The notes under the pieces are model-generated. The model was not told where the DNA came from and did no database searches. It saw nothing but the letters and a program-made list of their open reading frames with translations. A stretch of DNA of 37,644 nt from an uncultured Oscillospiraceae bacterium (lineage in GTDB: Bacteria; Bacillota; Clostridia; Oscillospirales; Ruminococcaceae). Where the stretch lies: NCBI GenBank assembly GCA_934232845.1, contig CAKQGD010000013.1, forward strand, positions 1 to 37,644, given 5' to 3'. Each line of letters begins with the position of its first letter. Position 1 is the first letter of the stretch. Below are positions 14,981-23,313 of the stretch, piece by piece. A program made the translations under genes and the position numbers.

Positions 14981-15382
14981 TTATTCCCGGACAAGATCTG
15001 CGATTGTGACGGAATCCGTCACCTCGGCGATCGCCTGATCCACACGGCAGAGAAGGCGATAAATTTTGCAGTCGACGTCCCCCGTCGGACATTTTTCCGG
15101 AGAATCCGAGCAATGCAGCGGCAGATACGGCGTTTCCATCGTACGGATGATCTGTGTCACCGTAATTTCCCTCGCGGGGACGGCCAGCTCATATCCGCCG
15201 CCGATGCCGCGTGCACTGCGGACAAATCCCTCGTGCTTGAGCTTCGCCGCGATTCTTTCCAGCATTTTTTCGGAAATATTCTCCATTCGGGCGATGACGG
15301 CGGTTGTCATGCGCCCCTCCTCGCAGGAGGCCAGCCGCGCCAGAAAGCGCAGCGCATAGCGTGTATTGGTTGAAATTTTCAT
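14981..15382 (-). CDS. Rrf2-family transcriptional regulator with four evenly spaced cysteines
   Basis: A 133-residue DNA-binding protein. The N-terminal winged helix (about 1-80) follows the Rrf2 pattern: STNTRYALRFLARLA, ISEKMLERIAAKL, GFVRSARGIGGGYELA. The C-terminal part carries C91, C98, C105 and C112, each seven residues apart. In IscR and relatives, three cysteines of this region ligate a [2Fe-2S] cluster that switches DNA binding. This protein may therefore sense Fe-S or redox status and could regulate the sufC-sufB pair at 18390-20047 (inference). A perfect promoter lies upstream (15459-15486), with the palindrome TATAATTATA over the -10, a possible autoregulatory site. Confidence 0.9.
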   Translation of the reverse strand: MKISTNTRYALRFLARLASCEEGRMTTAVIARMENISEKMLERIAAKLKHEGFVRSARGIGGGYELAVPAREITVTQIIRTMETPYLPLHCSDSPEKCPTGDVDCKIYRLLCRVDQAIAEVTDSVTIADLVRE

Positions 15383-15458
15383 TGCGGATTTTCTCTCCTA
15401 AAGAACGCGCTTGTTTATCATTTCGGTACGGCCGCAGAAAACGGGCCAATTTTTTATA

Positions 15459-15486
15459 ATTATATCAAATCGGTAGGAAATGTCAA
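15459..15486 (-). promoter_or_regulatory. Consensus promoter of the rrf2 gene with overlapping palindrome
   Basis: Read leftwards: TTGACA (15481-15486), a 16 bp spacer, TATAAT (15459-15464). Both hexamers are perfect consensus. The palindrome TATAATTATA (15455-15464) overlaps the -10 and could be a repressor site. A divergent -10 (TATACT, 15519-15524) for the HD gene lies about 35 bp away with only a poor -35. Confidence 0.8.
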
Positions 15487-15548
15487 CCGAACGTCTGGCG
15501 TTTTGCCGCGCAATATGCTATACTGTTCTCCAAAAGGAGACGACTGCC

Positions 15549-16118
15549 ATGGAATATGCCGATTATAAAGAGGAATTTTACAACCTGTATCATACATATG
15601 TCACCCGTCCGGGTGCGGACGCGCTGCTGAAATTTTTAGAGGAAAAGAGCGACTTCTTCACCGCACCCGCTTCGACGCGCTTTCACCTCGCCTGCGAGGG
15701 CGGACTGCTGCAGCACAGCGTCAATGTTGCGCGCGAAATGCTCAAGTGGGAGGACGAGGCGCCCGAAAGTCTCGCAGTCTGCGGCTTGCTGCATGATCTG
15801 TGCAAGGTCAACTACTATAAGGTTTCCCTGCGCAACTCTAAAAACGACCAGACCGGCAAATGGGAAAAGGTTCCGTTTTATCAGGTGGAGGATCGTTTTC
15901 CCTATGGGCACGGAGAAAAATCCGTCTATATGATCGAGCGCTTTTTCCGTCTGAAAACCGCGGAGGCCGTCGCCATCCGATGGCATATGGGCGGTTTTGA
16001 CGACGCGGTAAAGGGCGGCAGCTTTGCCATCTCCCGCGCTTATGAGACATATCCCCTCGCAGTCAAGCTGCATCTTGCCGACGTAACCGCCACCTATCTT
16101 GTCGAAACACGCGCCTAA
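15549..16118 (+). CDS. HD-domain phosphohydrolase-like protein
   Basis: A 189-residue metal-dependent hydrolase with the HD signature: H56 (LLQHS), H82-D83 (LLHDL), additional histidines H121 and H146, and D178 (HLADV). The domain resembles the HD part of YhaM-type exoribonucleases and small phage-like HD hydrolases. It probably acts on nucleotides or a phosphoester; no N-terminal OB fold is present. Start: ATG at 15549, 10 bp after AGGAG. It shares the intergenic region with the divergent rrf2 gene, so joint regulation is possible. Downstream, 16119-16324 is AT-rich without a recognisable gene. Confidence 0.82.
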   Translation: MEYADYKEEFYNLYHTYVTRPGADALLKFLEEKSDFFTAPASTRFHLACEGGLLQHSVNVAREMLKWEDEAPESLAVCGLLHDLCKVNYYKVSLRNSKNDQTGKWEKVPFYQVEDRFPYGHGEKSVYMIERFFRLKTAEAVAIRWHMGGFDDAVKGGSFAISRAYETYPLAVKLHLADVTATYLVETRA

Positions 16119-16324
16119 CAATGCAGCACGCCGTTTTCTTTCGGCGCCCCATCACAAATGCGCGGGAATTTTTGCTTTTAAGCAGCCTGAGCGCAAATAT
16201 TCGCTGTAAAAAGGCCTAAATCACTCAAATTTATTCTTGTCATCTTGTTTGAAAAAGCTGCTGTAATCAATATTTCGGGACGCAAAATGTTTTTTATCAT
16301 TTTCAAAAAGAAAGGATGTTTGTT

Positions 16325-17290
16325 TTGACAAAGGCCGCTGCTTTCCTTTTGGCTGTTCTTCTCACCGGATGCGCCGGTATTGCTCCGGCGCAAACTGCCA
16401 AATACCCCGAACGCGCCGTCACGCTCGTGGTGCCGTTTTCCGCGGGCGGTTCTTCCGATATGATCAGCCGTCCCCTTGCAGAGCTGCTGGGAGAATCTTT
16501 GGGCGAGCCTGTGGCCGTTGTCAACAAGCCCGGCGCGTCCGGCGCAGTGGGAGCCGCCTATGTCGCGCAGAGCGCCGCGGACGGATACACCCTGCTCAAT
16601 GCATCGAACAGTCCCGTTACCGTAGCTCCCTTTACCTCGGATCTTTCTTATTCGTTTGATGATTTTACTCCGGTCGGCCGCAGCGTTATTATGCCGACTT
16701 GTCTGACGGTGCGCGCCGATTCTCCCTTTGACACGCTGGAAAGCCTGTTATCTCACCTGCGGGAAGATCCCGAAAGCGTCACCGTCGGAACGCCCGGCGC
16801 AGGCTCGACGCACCATTTGACTTTGGAGCATTTTTCTTCTCTCGCGGGCGTTCGTTTTACGCACATGCCTTTCGAGGGGGCCAACGGTGCGATTGTAGCG
16901 CTGCTGGGCGGCCATATAGACAGCACGCTGACCGGCGTACCCGAAGTCATTTCCCAATATCAGTCGGGTGAGTTTCGCATTCTGTGCGTTTTTACCCCGG
17001 AAAGGCTTGCGCTTTTGCCCGAGGTTCCCACCGCAGAGGAACTCGGTTTTGACGTGGGAGATCGCTGCGCATGGTACGGTCTGATGGTTTCCTCCGGAAC
17101 CGACGAAAAAATCGTCAGAACCCTTGAGGAAGCCCTGCGCCGGGCTGTTGAAGATCCCGGCTTTGCCGAAACCGCAAAGAAATTAAATATGATTCCCGCT
17201 TTTCTGCCCGGCGAAGAATTTGCAGAACTGATTCAAACGGAATGTGAAGTAAATGAGAAAATTCTCGCACAAATCGGAATGGAAAAATAG
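16325..17290 (+). CDS. Orphan tripartite tricarboxylate transporter binding lipoprotein (TctC/Bug family)
   Basis: A 321-residue solute-binding lipoprotein. The TTG at 16325 has AAAGGA 8 bp upstream; the in-frame ATG at 16316 overlaps that RBS. A short signal peptide ends in the lipobox LTGC. The rest is the TctC pattern: YPERAVTLVVPFSAGGSSDMISRP split over the first strands, VNKPGASGAVGAAYVAQ, DGYTLL, TVGTPGAGSTHHL and PTAEELGFD near the C-terminus. These proteins bind carboxylates (citrate, tartrate, terephthalate and others) and normally serve TctA/TctB permeases. No tctA or tctB is in the window, so the partner is elsewhere or the protein is a sensor. The AT-rich upstream stretch hints at acquisition. 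Confidence 0.88.
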   Translation: MTKAAAFLLAVLLTGCAGIAPAQTAKYPERAVTLVVPFSAGGSSDMISRPLAELLGESLGEPVAVVNKPGASGAVGAAYVAQSAADGYTLLNASNSPVTVAPFTSDLSYSFDDFTPVGRSVIMPTCLTVRADSPFDTLESLLSHLREDPESVTVGTPGAGSTHHLTLEHFSSLAGVRFTHMPFEGANGAIVALLGGHIDSTLTGVPEVISQYQSGEFRILCVFTPERLALLPEVPTAEELGFDVGDRCAWYGLMVSSGTDEKIVRTLEEALRRAVEDPGFAETAKKLNMIPAFLPGEEFAELIQTECEVNEKILAQIGMEK

Positions 17291-17311
17291 CCGGTGTCTT
17301 CCGTATAGAAT

Positions 17312-17345
17312 AAAACCGTCCTTTTGAAAAGGACGGTTTTATTTT
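17312..17345. terminator. Bidirectional intrinsic terminator
   Basis: The stem AAAACCGTCC / GGACGGTTTT (17312-17340) has a T-rich tail. It separates the convergent TctC-like and lipoprotein genes. Confidence 0.88.
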
Positions 17346-17358
17346 GTATATAAAGTTT

Positions 17359-18180
17359 TCAAAGCGTCTGCTTTACAGGCGGTTCTTTGGGTTCCAAAGA
17401 AAGATCGGGGTTCTCTTTCGCTTTTACGGCTGTAAAATGAGAAAGCAGCTTTTCTGCGGCCTTTTCGGAGGAGCGCGGCAGATAGAGCGAGTATGCCCAG
17501 CCCTCATCCGTCCATGTAAACAGCATCGTTTTGGCAGCCGTTGTGCGCACCCGCACCGTTAAGCTGCCGTCAGACGTCTCAACCGTCTGCGTTTCGTCCG
17601 TCTGAAACGCAAAGTACACACCGGAGATGTCGCTGCCGTCATCCTTTGCCGCGCGGAAAATCGCATCCGCCGAGCCCGCTTTGTAATCAAGCTGTGCTAT
17701 TTTATCCGATACCAGCCAGCAATGTTCCAGAACAAGCTTTTCCTCCTGCGGATAAGAGCCAAGCAAAAACTCGGGATAGACGGGTTCTTTATACTCCGCT
17801 ATGGGATTCGCGATTGCGGTGCAGTCCGGAATTTTATCGGTCCGGCCGACGATTCTCACCTCGCACGTCTGCCGAATTCCCGCCGGATATGATTCGGCGA
17901 TCGCGCCGTTATACGTAATTTCAACCACATCGCACTCGGAAAGATCCCCGGCCGTGCCCGCCGCTCCGTCAGCCTTTACGACGGATGCGTCCGACATGGT
18001 GACGATAATGCGGTCGGCGCATCCCGCCTCCGCGGTTCCCTCCTCCGGCTCGACAAGGAGGCTCACGGTGTTGTTTTCCAGCACAACCGCACGAAACACG
18101 GCGGATGCGTCGGATGTTTCCTCTGCGGCACAGGCGGTCAGCAGGCAGGCTGCAAGCATAAACGAGAAAAGCTTTTTCAT
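17359..18180 (-). CDS. Lipoprotein of unknown function, two beta-rich domains
   Basis: A 273-residue lipoprotein. Signal peptide MKKLFSFMLAACLLTAC with Cys 17 as lipid site. Residues about 28-115 (FRAVVLENNTVSLLVEP... RIVG) look like the DUF3221-type OB-like domain seen in secreted Firmicute proteins. The second half (about 130-260) has a mixed alpha/beta pattern with WLVSDKIAQLDY and TMLFTWTDEGWAYSLYLP and resembles DUF4367-type domains. It is surface exposed and no enzyme motif is seen. Start: ATG at 18180 with AAGGAGAG upstream. It is divergent from the suf operon. Family assignments are by eye and tentative. Confidence 0.7.
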   Translation of the reverse strand: MKKLFSFMLAACLLTACAAEETSDASAVFRAVVLENNTVSLLVEPEEGTAEAGCADRIIVTMSDASVVKADGAAGTAGDLSECDVVEITYNGAIAESYPAGIRQTCEVRIVGRTDKIPDCTAIANPIAEYKEPVYPEFLLGSYPQEEKLVLEHCWLVSDKIAQLDYKAGSADAIFRAAKDDGSDISGVYFAFQTDETQTVETSDGSLTVRVRTTAAKTMLFTWTDEGWAYSLYLPRSSEKAAEKLLSHFTAVKAKENPDLSLEPKEPPVKQTL

Positions 18181-18279
18181 CAGAATCTCTCCTTTCGAAC
18201 CTTCTGTTGATATAGTGTGCCTTTTTGGGGCAAAATATTTCATGTTCACACAAAATAATGGAAGAAAGAACGGCTCGTC

Positions 18280-18309
18280 TTGACAGATTCCCCATCTGCG
18301 TGATATGAT
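18280..18309 (+). promoter_or_regulatory. Promoter of the sufC-sufB operon
   Basis: The -35 box TTGACA (18280-18285) and -10 box TATGAT (18304-18309) have an 18 bp spacer. The leader to the ATG at 18390 is about 75 nt. No clear Rrf2-type site was recognised. Confidence 0.65.
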
Positions 18310-18389
18310 AGCGTCGCAAGTCTACATTTTTGGTATGTTTTAAGAAAACTCGGAGATTTCCTCCAAGAAAAAGGAGCGACCTTCTTTTT

Positions 18390-19112
18390 ATGCTTCAATG
18401 TGAAAAGATCCGTCTCAAGGTCGAGGAAAAAACGATCCTTGACGACGTCAGTCTTACGCTGCACGACGCGGAATTTGCCGTAATCACCGGCCCGAACGGC
18501 AGCGGAAAATCCACCTTGGCCCGCATTCTGGCAGGCGTACAGGCGCCGGATTCCGGAAAAATTCTTCTCGACGGCGAGGATATTTTAAAAAAGAACATCA
18601 CCGAGCGTGCGCGTCTTGGCATCAGCTTCGCCTTTCAGCAGCCGGTCCGTTTCAAGGGTTTGACCGTGCGCGATCTGCTCATGCTGGCGCACGGCGGCGA
18701 AATCTCCGAGCAGGAGCTGCGCAGCTCCCTGCACGAGGTCGGGCTCTGCGCCCGAGACTATCTCGACCGCGAGCTGGACGCCAGCCTTTCCGGCGGGGAA
18801 ATCAAACGCATCGAAATCGCCATGATGCTGCTGCGCGATTCGCGCGTGCTGATTTTTGACGAACCGGAAGCGGGCATCGATTTGTGGAGCTTCGGCAGTC
18901 TGATCGAGGTATTCGAAAAGCTCCGCCGCCGCCATGACCGTTCGATTCTCGTCATCTCCCATCAGGAGCGTATCCTCAACATTGCGGACCGCATTATCGT
19001 GCTGGCCGACGGCTGCATCACCGCCAGCGGCGAACGCGAGAATATTCTGCCGGAGCTTTTATCGGGACGGCAGTGCTGCATGCGCTGCCCCCAGAAGAAG
19101 GAGGGCTGCTGA
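18390..19112 (+). CDS. sufC: Fe-S cluster assembly ATPase SufC
   Basis: A 240-residue ABC-type ATPase of the SUF system. Walker A GPNGSGKS (34-41), Q-loop Q83, signature LSGGE (133-137), Walker B VLIFDEPE (153-160), and the H-loop in VISHQE. SufC powers conformational change of the SufB/SufD scaffold during [Fe-S] cluster assembly. Only one scaffold gene follows, so this is the minimal two-gene form. Oddity: the C-terminal tail carries a cysteine cluster (C-C-x2-C then a terminal Cys) not required in classical SufC; it might bind metal. The RBS AGGAG lies 13 bp from the ATG, a somewhat long spacing. Stop is 2 bp before the sufB start. Confidence 0.92.
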   Translation: MLQCEKIRLKVEEKTILDDVSLTLHDAEFAVITGPNGSGKSTLARILAGVQAPDSGKILLDGEDILKKNITERARLGISFAFQQPVRFKGLTVRDLLMLAHGGEISEQELRSSLHEVGLCARDYLDRELDASLSGGEIKRIEIAMMLLRDSRVLIFDEPEAGIDLWSFGSLIEVFEKLRRRHDRSILVISHQERILNIADRIIVLADGCITASGERENILPELLSGRQCCMRCPQKKEGC

Positions 19113-19114
19113 GC

Positions 19115-20047
19115 ATGGACTCTATGAACAAAACCACCGAACAGATGCTGCGTGAAATTTCCGACCTGATGAGCGGCGTCCCCGCCGGTTCGGCCTACAA
19201 CATCCGGCAGGATTCCAGCTGCGCGGGACGCGCCTGCACCGAACATATTACCATCGAATCCAAAACCGACAAGCCCGGCATCGACATCCGCGTCAAGCCC
19301 GGCACCAAGAATGAAAAGGTCTATATTCCCGCCTGTATCACCAAGAGCGGTGTGCATGACCTTGTCTACAACGACTTCTATATCGGCGCGGGGGCAGACG
19401 TCACCGTTGTCGCGGGCTGCGGCGTTCACACCGACCACGAGGAAGAAGCGCAGCACAACGGCATCCACCGCTTTTTCCTTGAGCCGGGCGCCCGTGTCCT
19501 CTATCTGGAAAAGCACATCGGCGAGGGAGAAGGCACCGGCAGGCGCATTATCAACCCGCAGACCGAAGTGCATCTCGCCGAGGACAGCCTTCTTGAGATG
19601 GAAACCTCACAGATCCGTGGCGTCGATTCGACCGTGCGTGTCACCAGCGGTGAAATCGGCCCGCGTGCACGCCTTGTCGTCCGCGAAAAAATTATGACGC
19701 ACGGCGTACAGACGGCAGAGACCGATTTTTGTATCGACCTCGTCGGAGAGGATTCCGGCGTGGACTTGATCTCCCGCTCGGTGGCGCGCGACAGCTCCAA
19801 GCAGTTGTTCCGTTCGCGCATCACCGGCAGCGCCCGCTGCGCGGGACATTCCGCGTGCGATGCCATCATCATGGACCACGGCACGGTCAGCGCCATTCCG
19901 GAACTGACCGCCGACAATGTGGATGCAATGCTGATTCACGAGGCCGCTATCGGTAAAATTGCCGGCGAACAGCTCACCAAGCTGATGACGCTCGGTCTTA
20001 CCGCCGAAGAAGCCGAAGCAAAAATTATCGAAGGCTTTTTGAAATAA
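19115..20047 (+). CDS. sufB: SufB/SufD-family Fe-S scaffold protein
   Basis: A 310-residue scaffold, shorter than classical SufB (about 470) because it is essentially only the beta-helix core and C-terminal helices. Family patterns include GAGADVTVVAGCGVHTDHE, GGR-like RRIINPQTEVHLAEDS, and the C-terminal GSARCAGHSACDAIIM followed by IPEL and HEAAIGKIAGEQLTKLMTLGL, the most conserved SufB/D block. With SufC it would form a SufB2C2-like complex assembling clusters de novo. ATG at 19115, RBS AGGAGGG inside the sufC 3' end. No sufS, sufU or sufD neighbours are present; sulfur donor genes must be elsewhere. Confidence 0.9.
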   Translation: MDSMNKTTEQMLREISDLMSGVPAGSAYNIRQDSSCAGRACTEHITIESKTDKPGIDIRVKPGTKNEKVYIPACITKSGVHDLVYNDFYIGAGADVTVVAGCGVHTDHEEEAQHNGIHRFFLEPGARVLYLEKHIGEGEGTGRRIINPQTEVHLAEDSLLEMETSQIRGVDSTVRVTSGEIGPRARLVVREKIMTHGVQTAETDFCIDLVGEDSGVDLISRSVARDSSKQLFRSRITGSARCAGHSACDAIIMDHGTVSAIPELTADNVDAMLIHEAAIGKIAGEQLTKLMTLGLTAEEAEAKIIEGFLK

Positions 20048-20052
20048 TTTTT

Positions 20053-20085
20053 CCCGCCTGCCGTAAAAAGCGGGCGGGATTTTCA
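20053..20085 (+). terminator. Putative first terminator after sufB
   Basis: GC-rich hairpin CCCGCC...GGCGGG starting 5 bp after the sufB stop, followed by ATTTTC. The stem is imperfect, so it may be weak. Confidence 0.5.
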
Positions 20086-20135
20086 CTCTCTTCGAATTCT
20101 TTTTTATCCGTATCGCAAAATATCGCCGCGCGTTC

Positions 20136-20177
20136 AAAACGCTCCCTCGCTTTTCAAAAACGAGGGAGCGTTTTTTC
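20136..20177. terminator. Strong intrinsic terminator after sufB
   Basis: AACGCTCCCTCG / CGAGGGAGCG stem with a CTTTTCAAAAA loop and a TTTTTT tail (A run on the other side). It ends the suf operon and probably also the convergent M20 operon. Confidence 0.88.
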
Positions 20178-20400
20178 TGCGAATAAAAGCATCTCTTCCG
20201 TCAAAAAAAGCTTTGACCCCGGAATACCGGGTGAAGCGAACCGCCGCAAGCGGGCCCCGATCACCACGAGACGATCGTCAAAGCGCAGATTCGCGCATTT
20301 ACGGATTCAATGCGGAAGCCGCGGACAATTTTCCCCGGCGCGTCCGAAAGACGGCAGGCGGCAGCTATGACCCGTATTTCACACAGCAACTCCGTTCTTT
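20178..20400. other. Gene-free stretch between suf and M20 genes
   Basis: About 220 bp (350 bp counting the suf terminators). No convincing gene, promoter or RNA is seen. Open frames of up to about 70 codons exist, but without a ribosome binding site or recognisable protein pattern. Confidence 0.4.
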
Positions 20401-21753
20401 TCAAAGGCTGATGCGTACGCTGCCGTCCCCGTTATAGGCGACAAGCGACCGGTCGGACTGCAGAGCGTCGAGCGCCGTAAGAAACGCTTCTTTCGACGGA
20501 TACGGCGGCTTCGCGCGGGCGATGACACGGCGCGCCTCCTTTGCGTCGTCGGACAGCAGCGCATCCAAAAACAGCAGCTGACATTTTGCCGAGTTGACAC
20601 AGGCGCGCTCGGGATCGGCAATCCGGTAATCCGTTCCGTGGCCGCTGCCGGATGCACCCGCCGCATACGGATGCACAACCGGCATCACCGCCGAAAGATC
20701 CCCCATATCGGTAGAGCCGGCGTTCCACGCGGAAGGGTCCACCCGCACACGGCGGCTGGGTGAAATTGCGGTCATGCAGCGCTTGACGATGGAAAGCATC
20801 GTCGGATCATTGTGCAGCGGCGTATAGCCCGCCCGGTCGCATACCTCCACCTGGGCGCCGAGGGAAACCGCCGCGCCCGCCAGAGCGCGGTCGGTCTTTT
20901 TTGAAGCGTCCAAAATCGCCTGCAGAGACGCTCCGCGGACATAGCTTTCTAATCTTGCCCGTTCCGGAATGATATTGACCGAGCTCCCGCCTTCCGTCAA
21001 GATGGGGTGCACCCGAATATGATCTTTATCCGCGAACGTTTCGCGTACCGCGTTGACCGCCTGCATCCCAAGCGCCGCGGCATACAGCGCGTTGATTCCT
21101 TTCTCGGGAGCCGCCCCCGCATGGGAGCCTTTTCCCCGGTAGACGACGCTCTTCGTCAGACATCCGTTTCCGCCGCCGCGTGCGGCAAAATCAACCGAAT
21201 CGTCACAAATTCCGTGAAACAAGAAAGCCATGTCACAGCCGTCCATCATGCCGCGGGAGAGAAATTCCGGCTTTCCCGTGCGCCATCGGATTGTGCCGGC
21301 GCGCCTCAGATCTTCCCGGTATTCCAGCTCAATCAATTCCTCCGCCGGTACAAACATCAGCCGCACCGAGCCAAAAAGCCCATCTGCCGCACCCGGCTCA
21401 CGCAGCGCCGCAGCGAGACCCACAAGCGCCGCGCACTGTCCGTTATGTCCGCAGGCATGCGCTTTGCCGTCTACCGCTTCCGGATGATCCGGGCAAAGCA
21501 GTGCATCGAGCTCCGCCATGGCGAGCACGCGCGGGCCGGGTCTCCCCGTGTCAAAATCCGCATAGAACCCCGGGATATTGCCCGCCTCCGTCACCGAAAA
21601 GCCGAGCTTCTCCATTTTTTCTTTCAGATAACGGTGGGAGTTCCACTCCCGAAAGCCCGTTTCCGGATGCCTCCACAGATAACGCTCCACTTCAAGAATC
21701 AGCGCGCGCTGCCGCGCGATGGCCCCGCAGAGAAATGTCTGCCGTTCATTCAT
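20401..21753 (-). CDS. M20 family amidohydrolase, paralogue 1
   Basis: A 450-residue zinc amidohydrolase of the M20D type (relatives hydrolyse N-acyl or N-carbamoyl amino acids, indole-acetyl amino acids or aminobenzoyl-glutamate). Seen: metal-site motifs VLAMAELDALL and GKAHACGHNGQ (Cys/His ligands), the Glu pair in FVPAEELIELE, a dimerisation-domain His in GKGSHAGAAPEKGINAL, and the C-terminal GHGTDYRIAD. No signal peptide, so it is cytoplasmic. It is the closer homologue of the next gene upstream (21888-23243): same length and shared long blocks. Last gene of a leftward run starting with the HAD phosphatase. The substrate cannot be deduced. Confidence 0.88.
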   Translation of the reverse strand: MNERQTFLCGAIARQRALILEVERYLWRHPETGFREWNSHRYLKEKMEKLGFSVTEAGNIPGFYADFDTGRPGPRVLAMAELDALLCPDHPEAVDGKAHACGHNGQCAALVGLAAALREPGAADGLFGSVRLMFVPAEELIELEYREDLRRAGTIRWRTGKPEFLSRGMMDGCDMAFLFHGICDDSVDFAARGGGNGCLTKSVVYRGKGSHAGAAPEKGINALYAAALGMQAVNAVRETFADKDHIRVHPILTEGGSSVNIIPERARLESYVRGASLQAILDASKKTDRALAGAAVSLGAQVEVCDRAGYTPLHNDPTMLSIVKRCMTAISPSRRVRVDPSAWNAGSTDMGDLSAVMPVVHPYAAGASGSGHGTDYRIADPERACVNSAKCQLLFLDALLSDDAKEARRVIARAKPPYPSKEAFLTALDALQSDRSLVAYNGDGSVRISL

Positions 21754-21849
21754 TAAAATTTTTCCTCTTTTCTGAAAAAGTCAAACCCCAAAGAAACGAT
21801 TCTTTGCCTTTTGGCTGTACAAAACCACCGAAACCTTTTCGCCGGGACG

Positions 21850-21873
21850 GAAAAGAGCCGCCCGAGGGCGGCC
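21850..21873 (-). terminator. Putative terminator or attenuator between the M20 paralogues
   Basis: Read leftwards, GCCGCCC-TC-GGGCGGC is followed by TCTTTTCC. It could reduce transcription into paralogue 1. Confidence 0.6.
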
Positions 21874-21887
21874 TTTCACTTTTCGTT

Positions 21888-23243
21888 TTAGTCTGACAGC
21901 TCTGTCACGCCGTCCTCCCTGCGCTCGCGCACCAGCTCGCGGTCCGCAATCATAGCGTCGAGCGCTTCTAAAAACGCGGGAATCGACGGATACGGCGGTT
22001 TCGCTTCAAAAACAACGCGCTTCGCCTCGGCGGCGTCGTTTTCGAGCAGGGCGTCGAGCAGCATCAGCTGGCACTGTGCCGAGCCGACACAGCTGACCTC
22101 GGGATCACTCACACAGAAATCCGCGCCGTGCTGATGGCCGGACTGTCCGCCCACGGTTGGATGCAGCGCGGGCATAACCATCGATACGTCGCCCACGTCT
22201 GTCGAACCGGTCGACCACATAGTCGGGTCAAACAGCACACGTTTTTCACCAAAGAGGTCTCTCGCGCAGTCCACCGCCAAACGGCTCATGTTTAAATCAC
22301 AGTGCATCGGGGAATAGCCGGGGCGGTCGCTGACGCTCACCGCCGCGCCCATTGCAGCGGCCGTGCCCGCCAAAGCACGGTTGACCCGCCGGTTCGTTTT
22401 GACAATCGCGTCCATTGACGCGGCACGCACATAACTTTCCATCGTCACGGCGGCCGGAATAATGTTGACCGATTCGCCCCCGTTTGTGATGATGGGATGT
22501 ACGCGGACGCGGTCCTTCTCCCGGAAGGTTTCCCGCAGGGAATTGATCGCCTGCAGGCCGAGCGAAGCGGCATAAAGCGCGTTAATGCCTTTTTCCGGGG
22601 CGGCTCCCGCGTGAGACGCTCTGCCGCGGTAAGTCACGTTCTTCGTCATACATCCGTTGCAGCCGCCCGTACAGCAAAAGTCATATTTTCCCGTTGCCAT
22701 ACCGTGAAACAAAAAAGCCAGATCGCAGCCGTCCATCATGCCGCGCGAAAGAAATTCCTGCTTCCCCGTCAAATAACGGATTTTTCCCTCGCGGCGCAGT
22801 CTCTCGCGGTACTCCAGCTCGATGAGTTCTTCTCCCGGCACAAGCATCAGGCGCACCGAACCGGAAAGTCCGTCCGCCACCCCCTCTTCCCGCAGAGCCG
22901 CCGCAACGCCGACGAGCGCCGCGCACTGCGCGTTATGGCCGCAGGCATGCGCTTTGCCGTCTACCGCTTCCGGATGATCCGGCGCAAGAAGGCCGTCCAG
23001 CTCCGCCATCACAAGCACTTTGGGACCGGGCCGGCCCGTGTCAAACTCTGTGTAAAAGCCGGGGATCTCTCCGGCCGTTGTCAGAGAATAGCCGAGCTTT
23101 TGAAAAATCTCAGCAAGATAGCGGTGCGTCTCCCACTCGCGAAAGCCTGTTTCCGGGTGCGCCCAGATCGTGCGCTCCACCTCAAAAATCAAGGCGCGGC
23201 TGCGTGCAACCGCCTTGTACAGCTTTGTCCGGCGTTCATTCAT
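21888..23243 (-). CDS. M20 family amidohydrolase, paralogue 2
   Basis: A 451-residue tandem paralogue of 20401-21753, collinear along its whole length. Same motifs: VLVMAELDGLL, GKAHACGHNAQ, LVPGEELIELE, GRASHAGAAPEKGINALYA and the C-terminal QHGADFCVSD. The first 30 residues (MNERRTKLYKAVARSRALIFEVER) are also alike, so duplication included the start region. Differences cluster between the metal-site blocks, consistent with altered substrate preference (inference). ATG at 23243 with AAGGAGGA-type RBS. It follows the HAD gene by about 70 bp, with a hairpin between. Confidence 0.88.
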   Translation of the reverse strand: MNERRTKLYKAVARSRALIFEVERTIWAHPETGFREWETHRYLAEIFQKLGYSLTTAGEIPGFYTEFDTGRPGPKVLVMAELDGLLAPDHPEAVDGKAHACGHNAQCAALVGVAAALREEGVADGLSGSVRLMLVPGEELIELEYRERLRREGKIRYLTGKQEFLSRGMMDGCDLAFLFHGMATGKYDFCCTGGCNGCMTKNVTYRGRASHAGAAPEKGINALYAASLGLQAINSLRETFREKDRVRVHPIITNGGESVNIIPAAVTMESYVRAASMDAIVKTNRRVNRALAGTAAAMGAAVSVSDRPGYSPMHCDLNMSRLAVDCARDLFGEKRVLFDPTMWSTGSTDVGDVSMVMPALHPTVGGQSGHQHGADFCVSDPEVSCVGSAQCQLMLLDALLENDAAEAKRVVFEAKPPYPSIPAFLEALDAMIADRELVRERREDGVTELSD

Positions 23244-23271
23244 AAACGCATCCTCCTTTATTTTTTAAAAA

Positions 23272-23305
23272 AACAGGCCCTCGCCCCGAGCACGGGAGCG
23301 GGGCC
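23272..23305 (-). terminator. Putative terminator/attenuator between HAD and M20 genes
   Basis: Read leftwards, a GC-rich imperfect hairpin (GGCCCCGC...GCGAGGGCC) is followed by TGTTTTTTT. Read-through may link the HAD phosphatase and M20 genes. Confidence 0.6.
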
Positions 23306-23313
23306 ATGCGATG

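Noticed and set aside
20213..20437. A 74-codon open frame near the M20 gene end
   Set aside because: No ribosome binding site, no recognisable pattern, and it overlaps the 3' end of the M20 gene.
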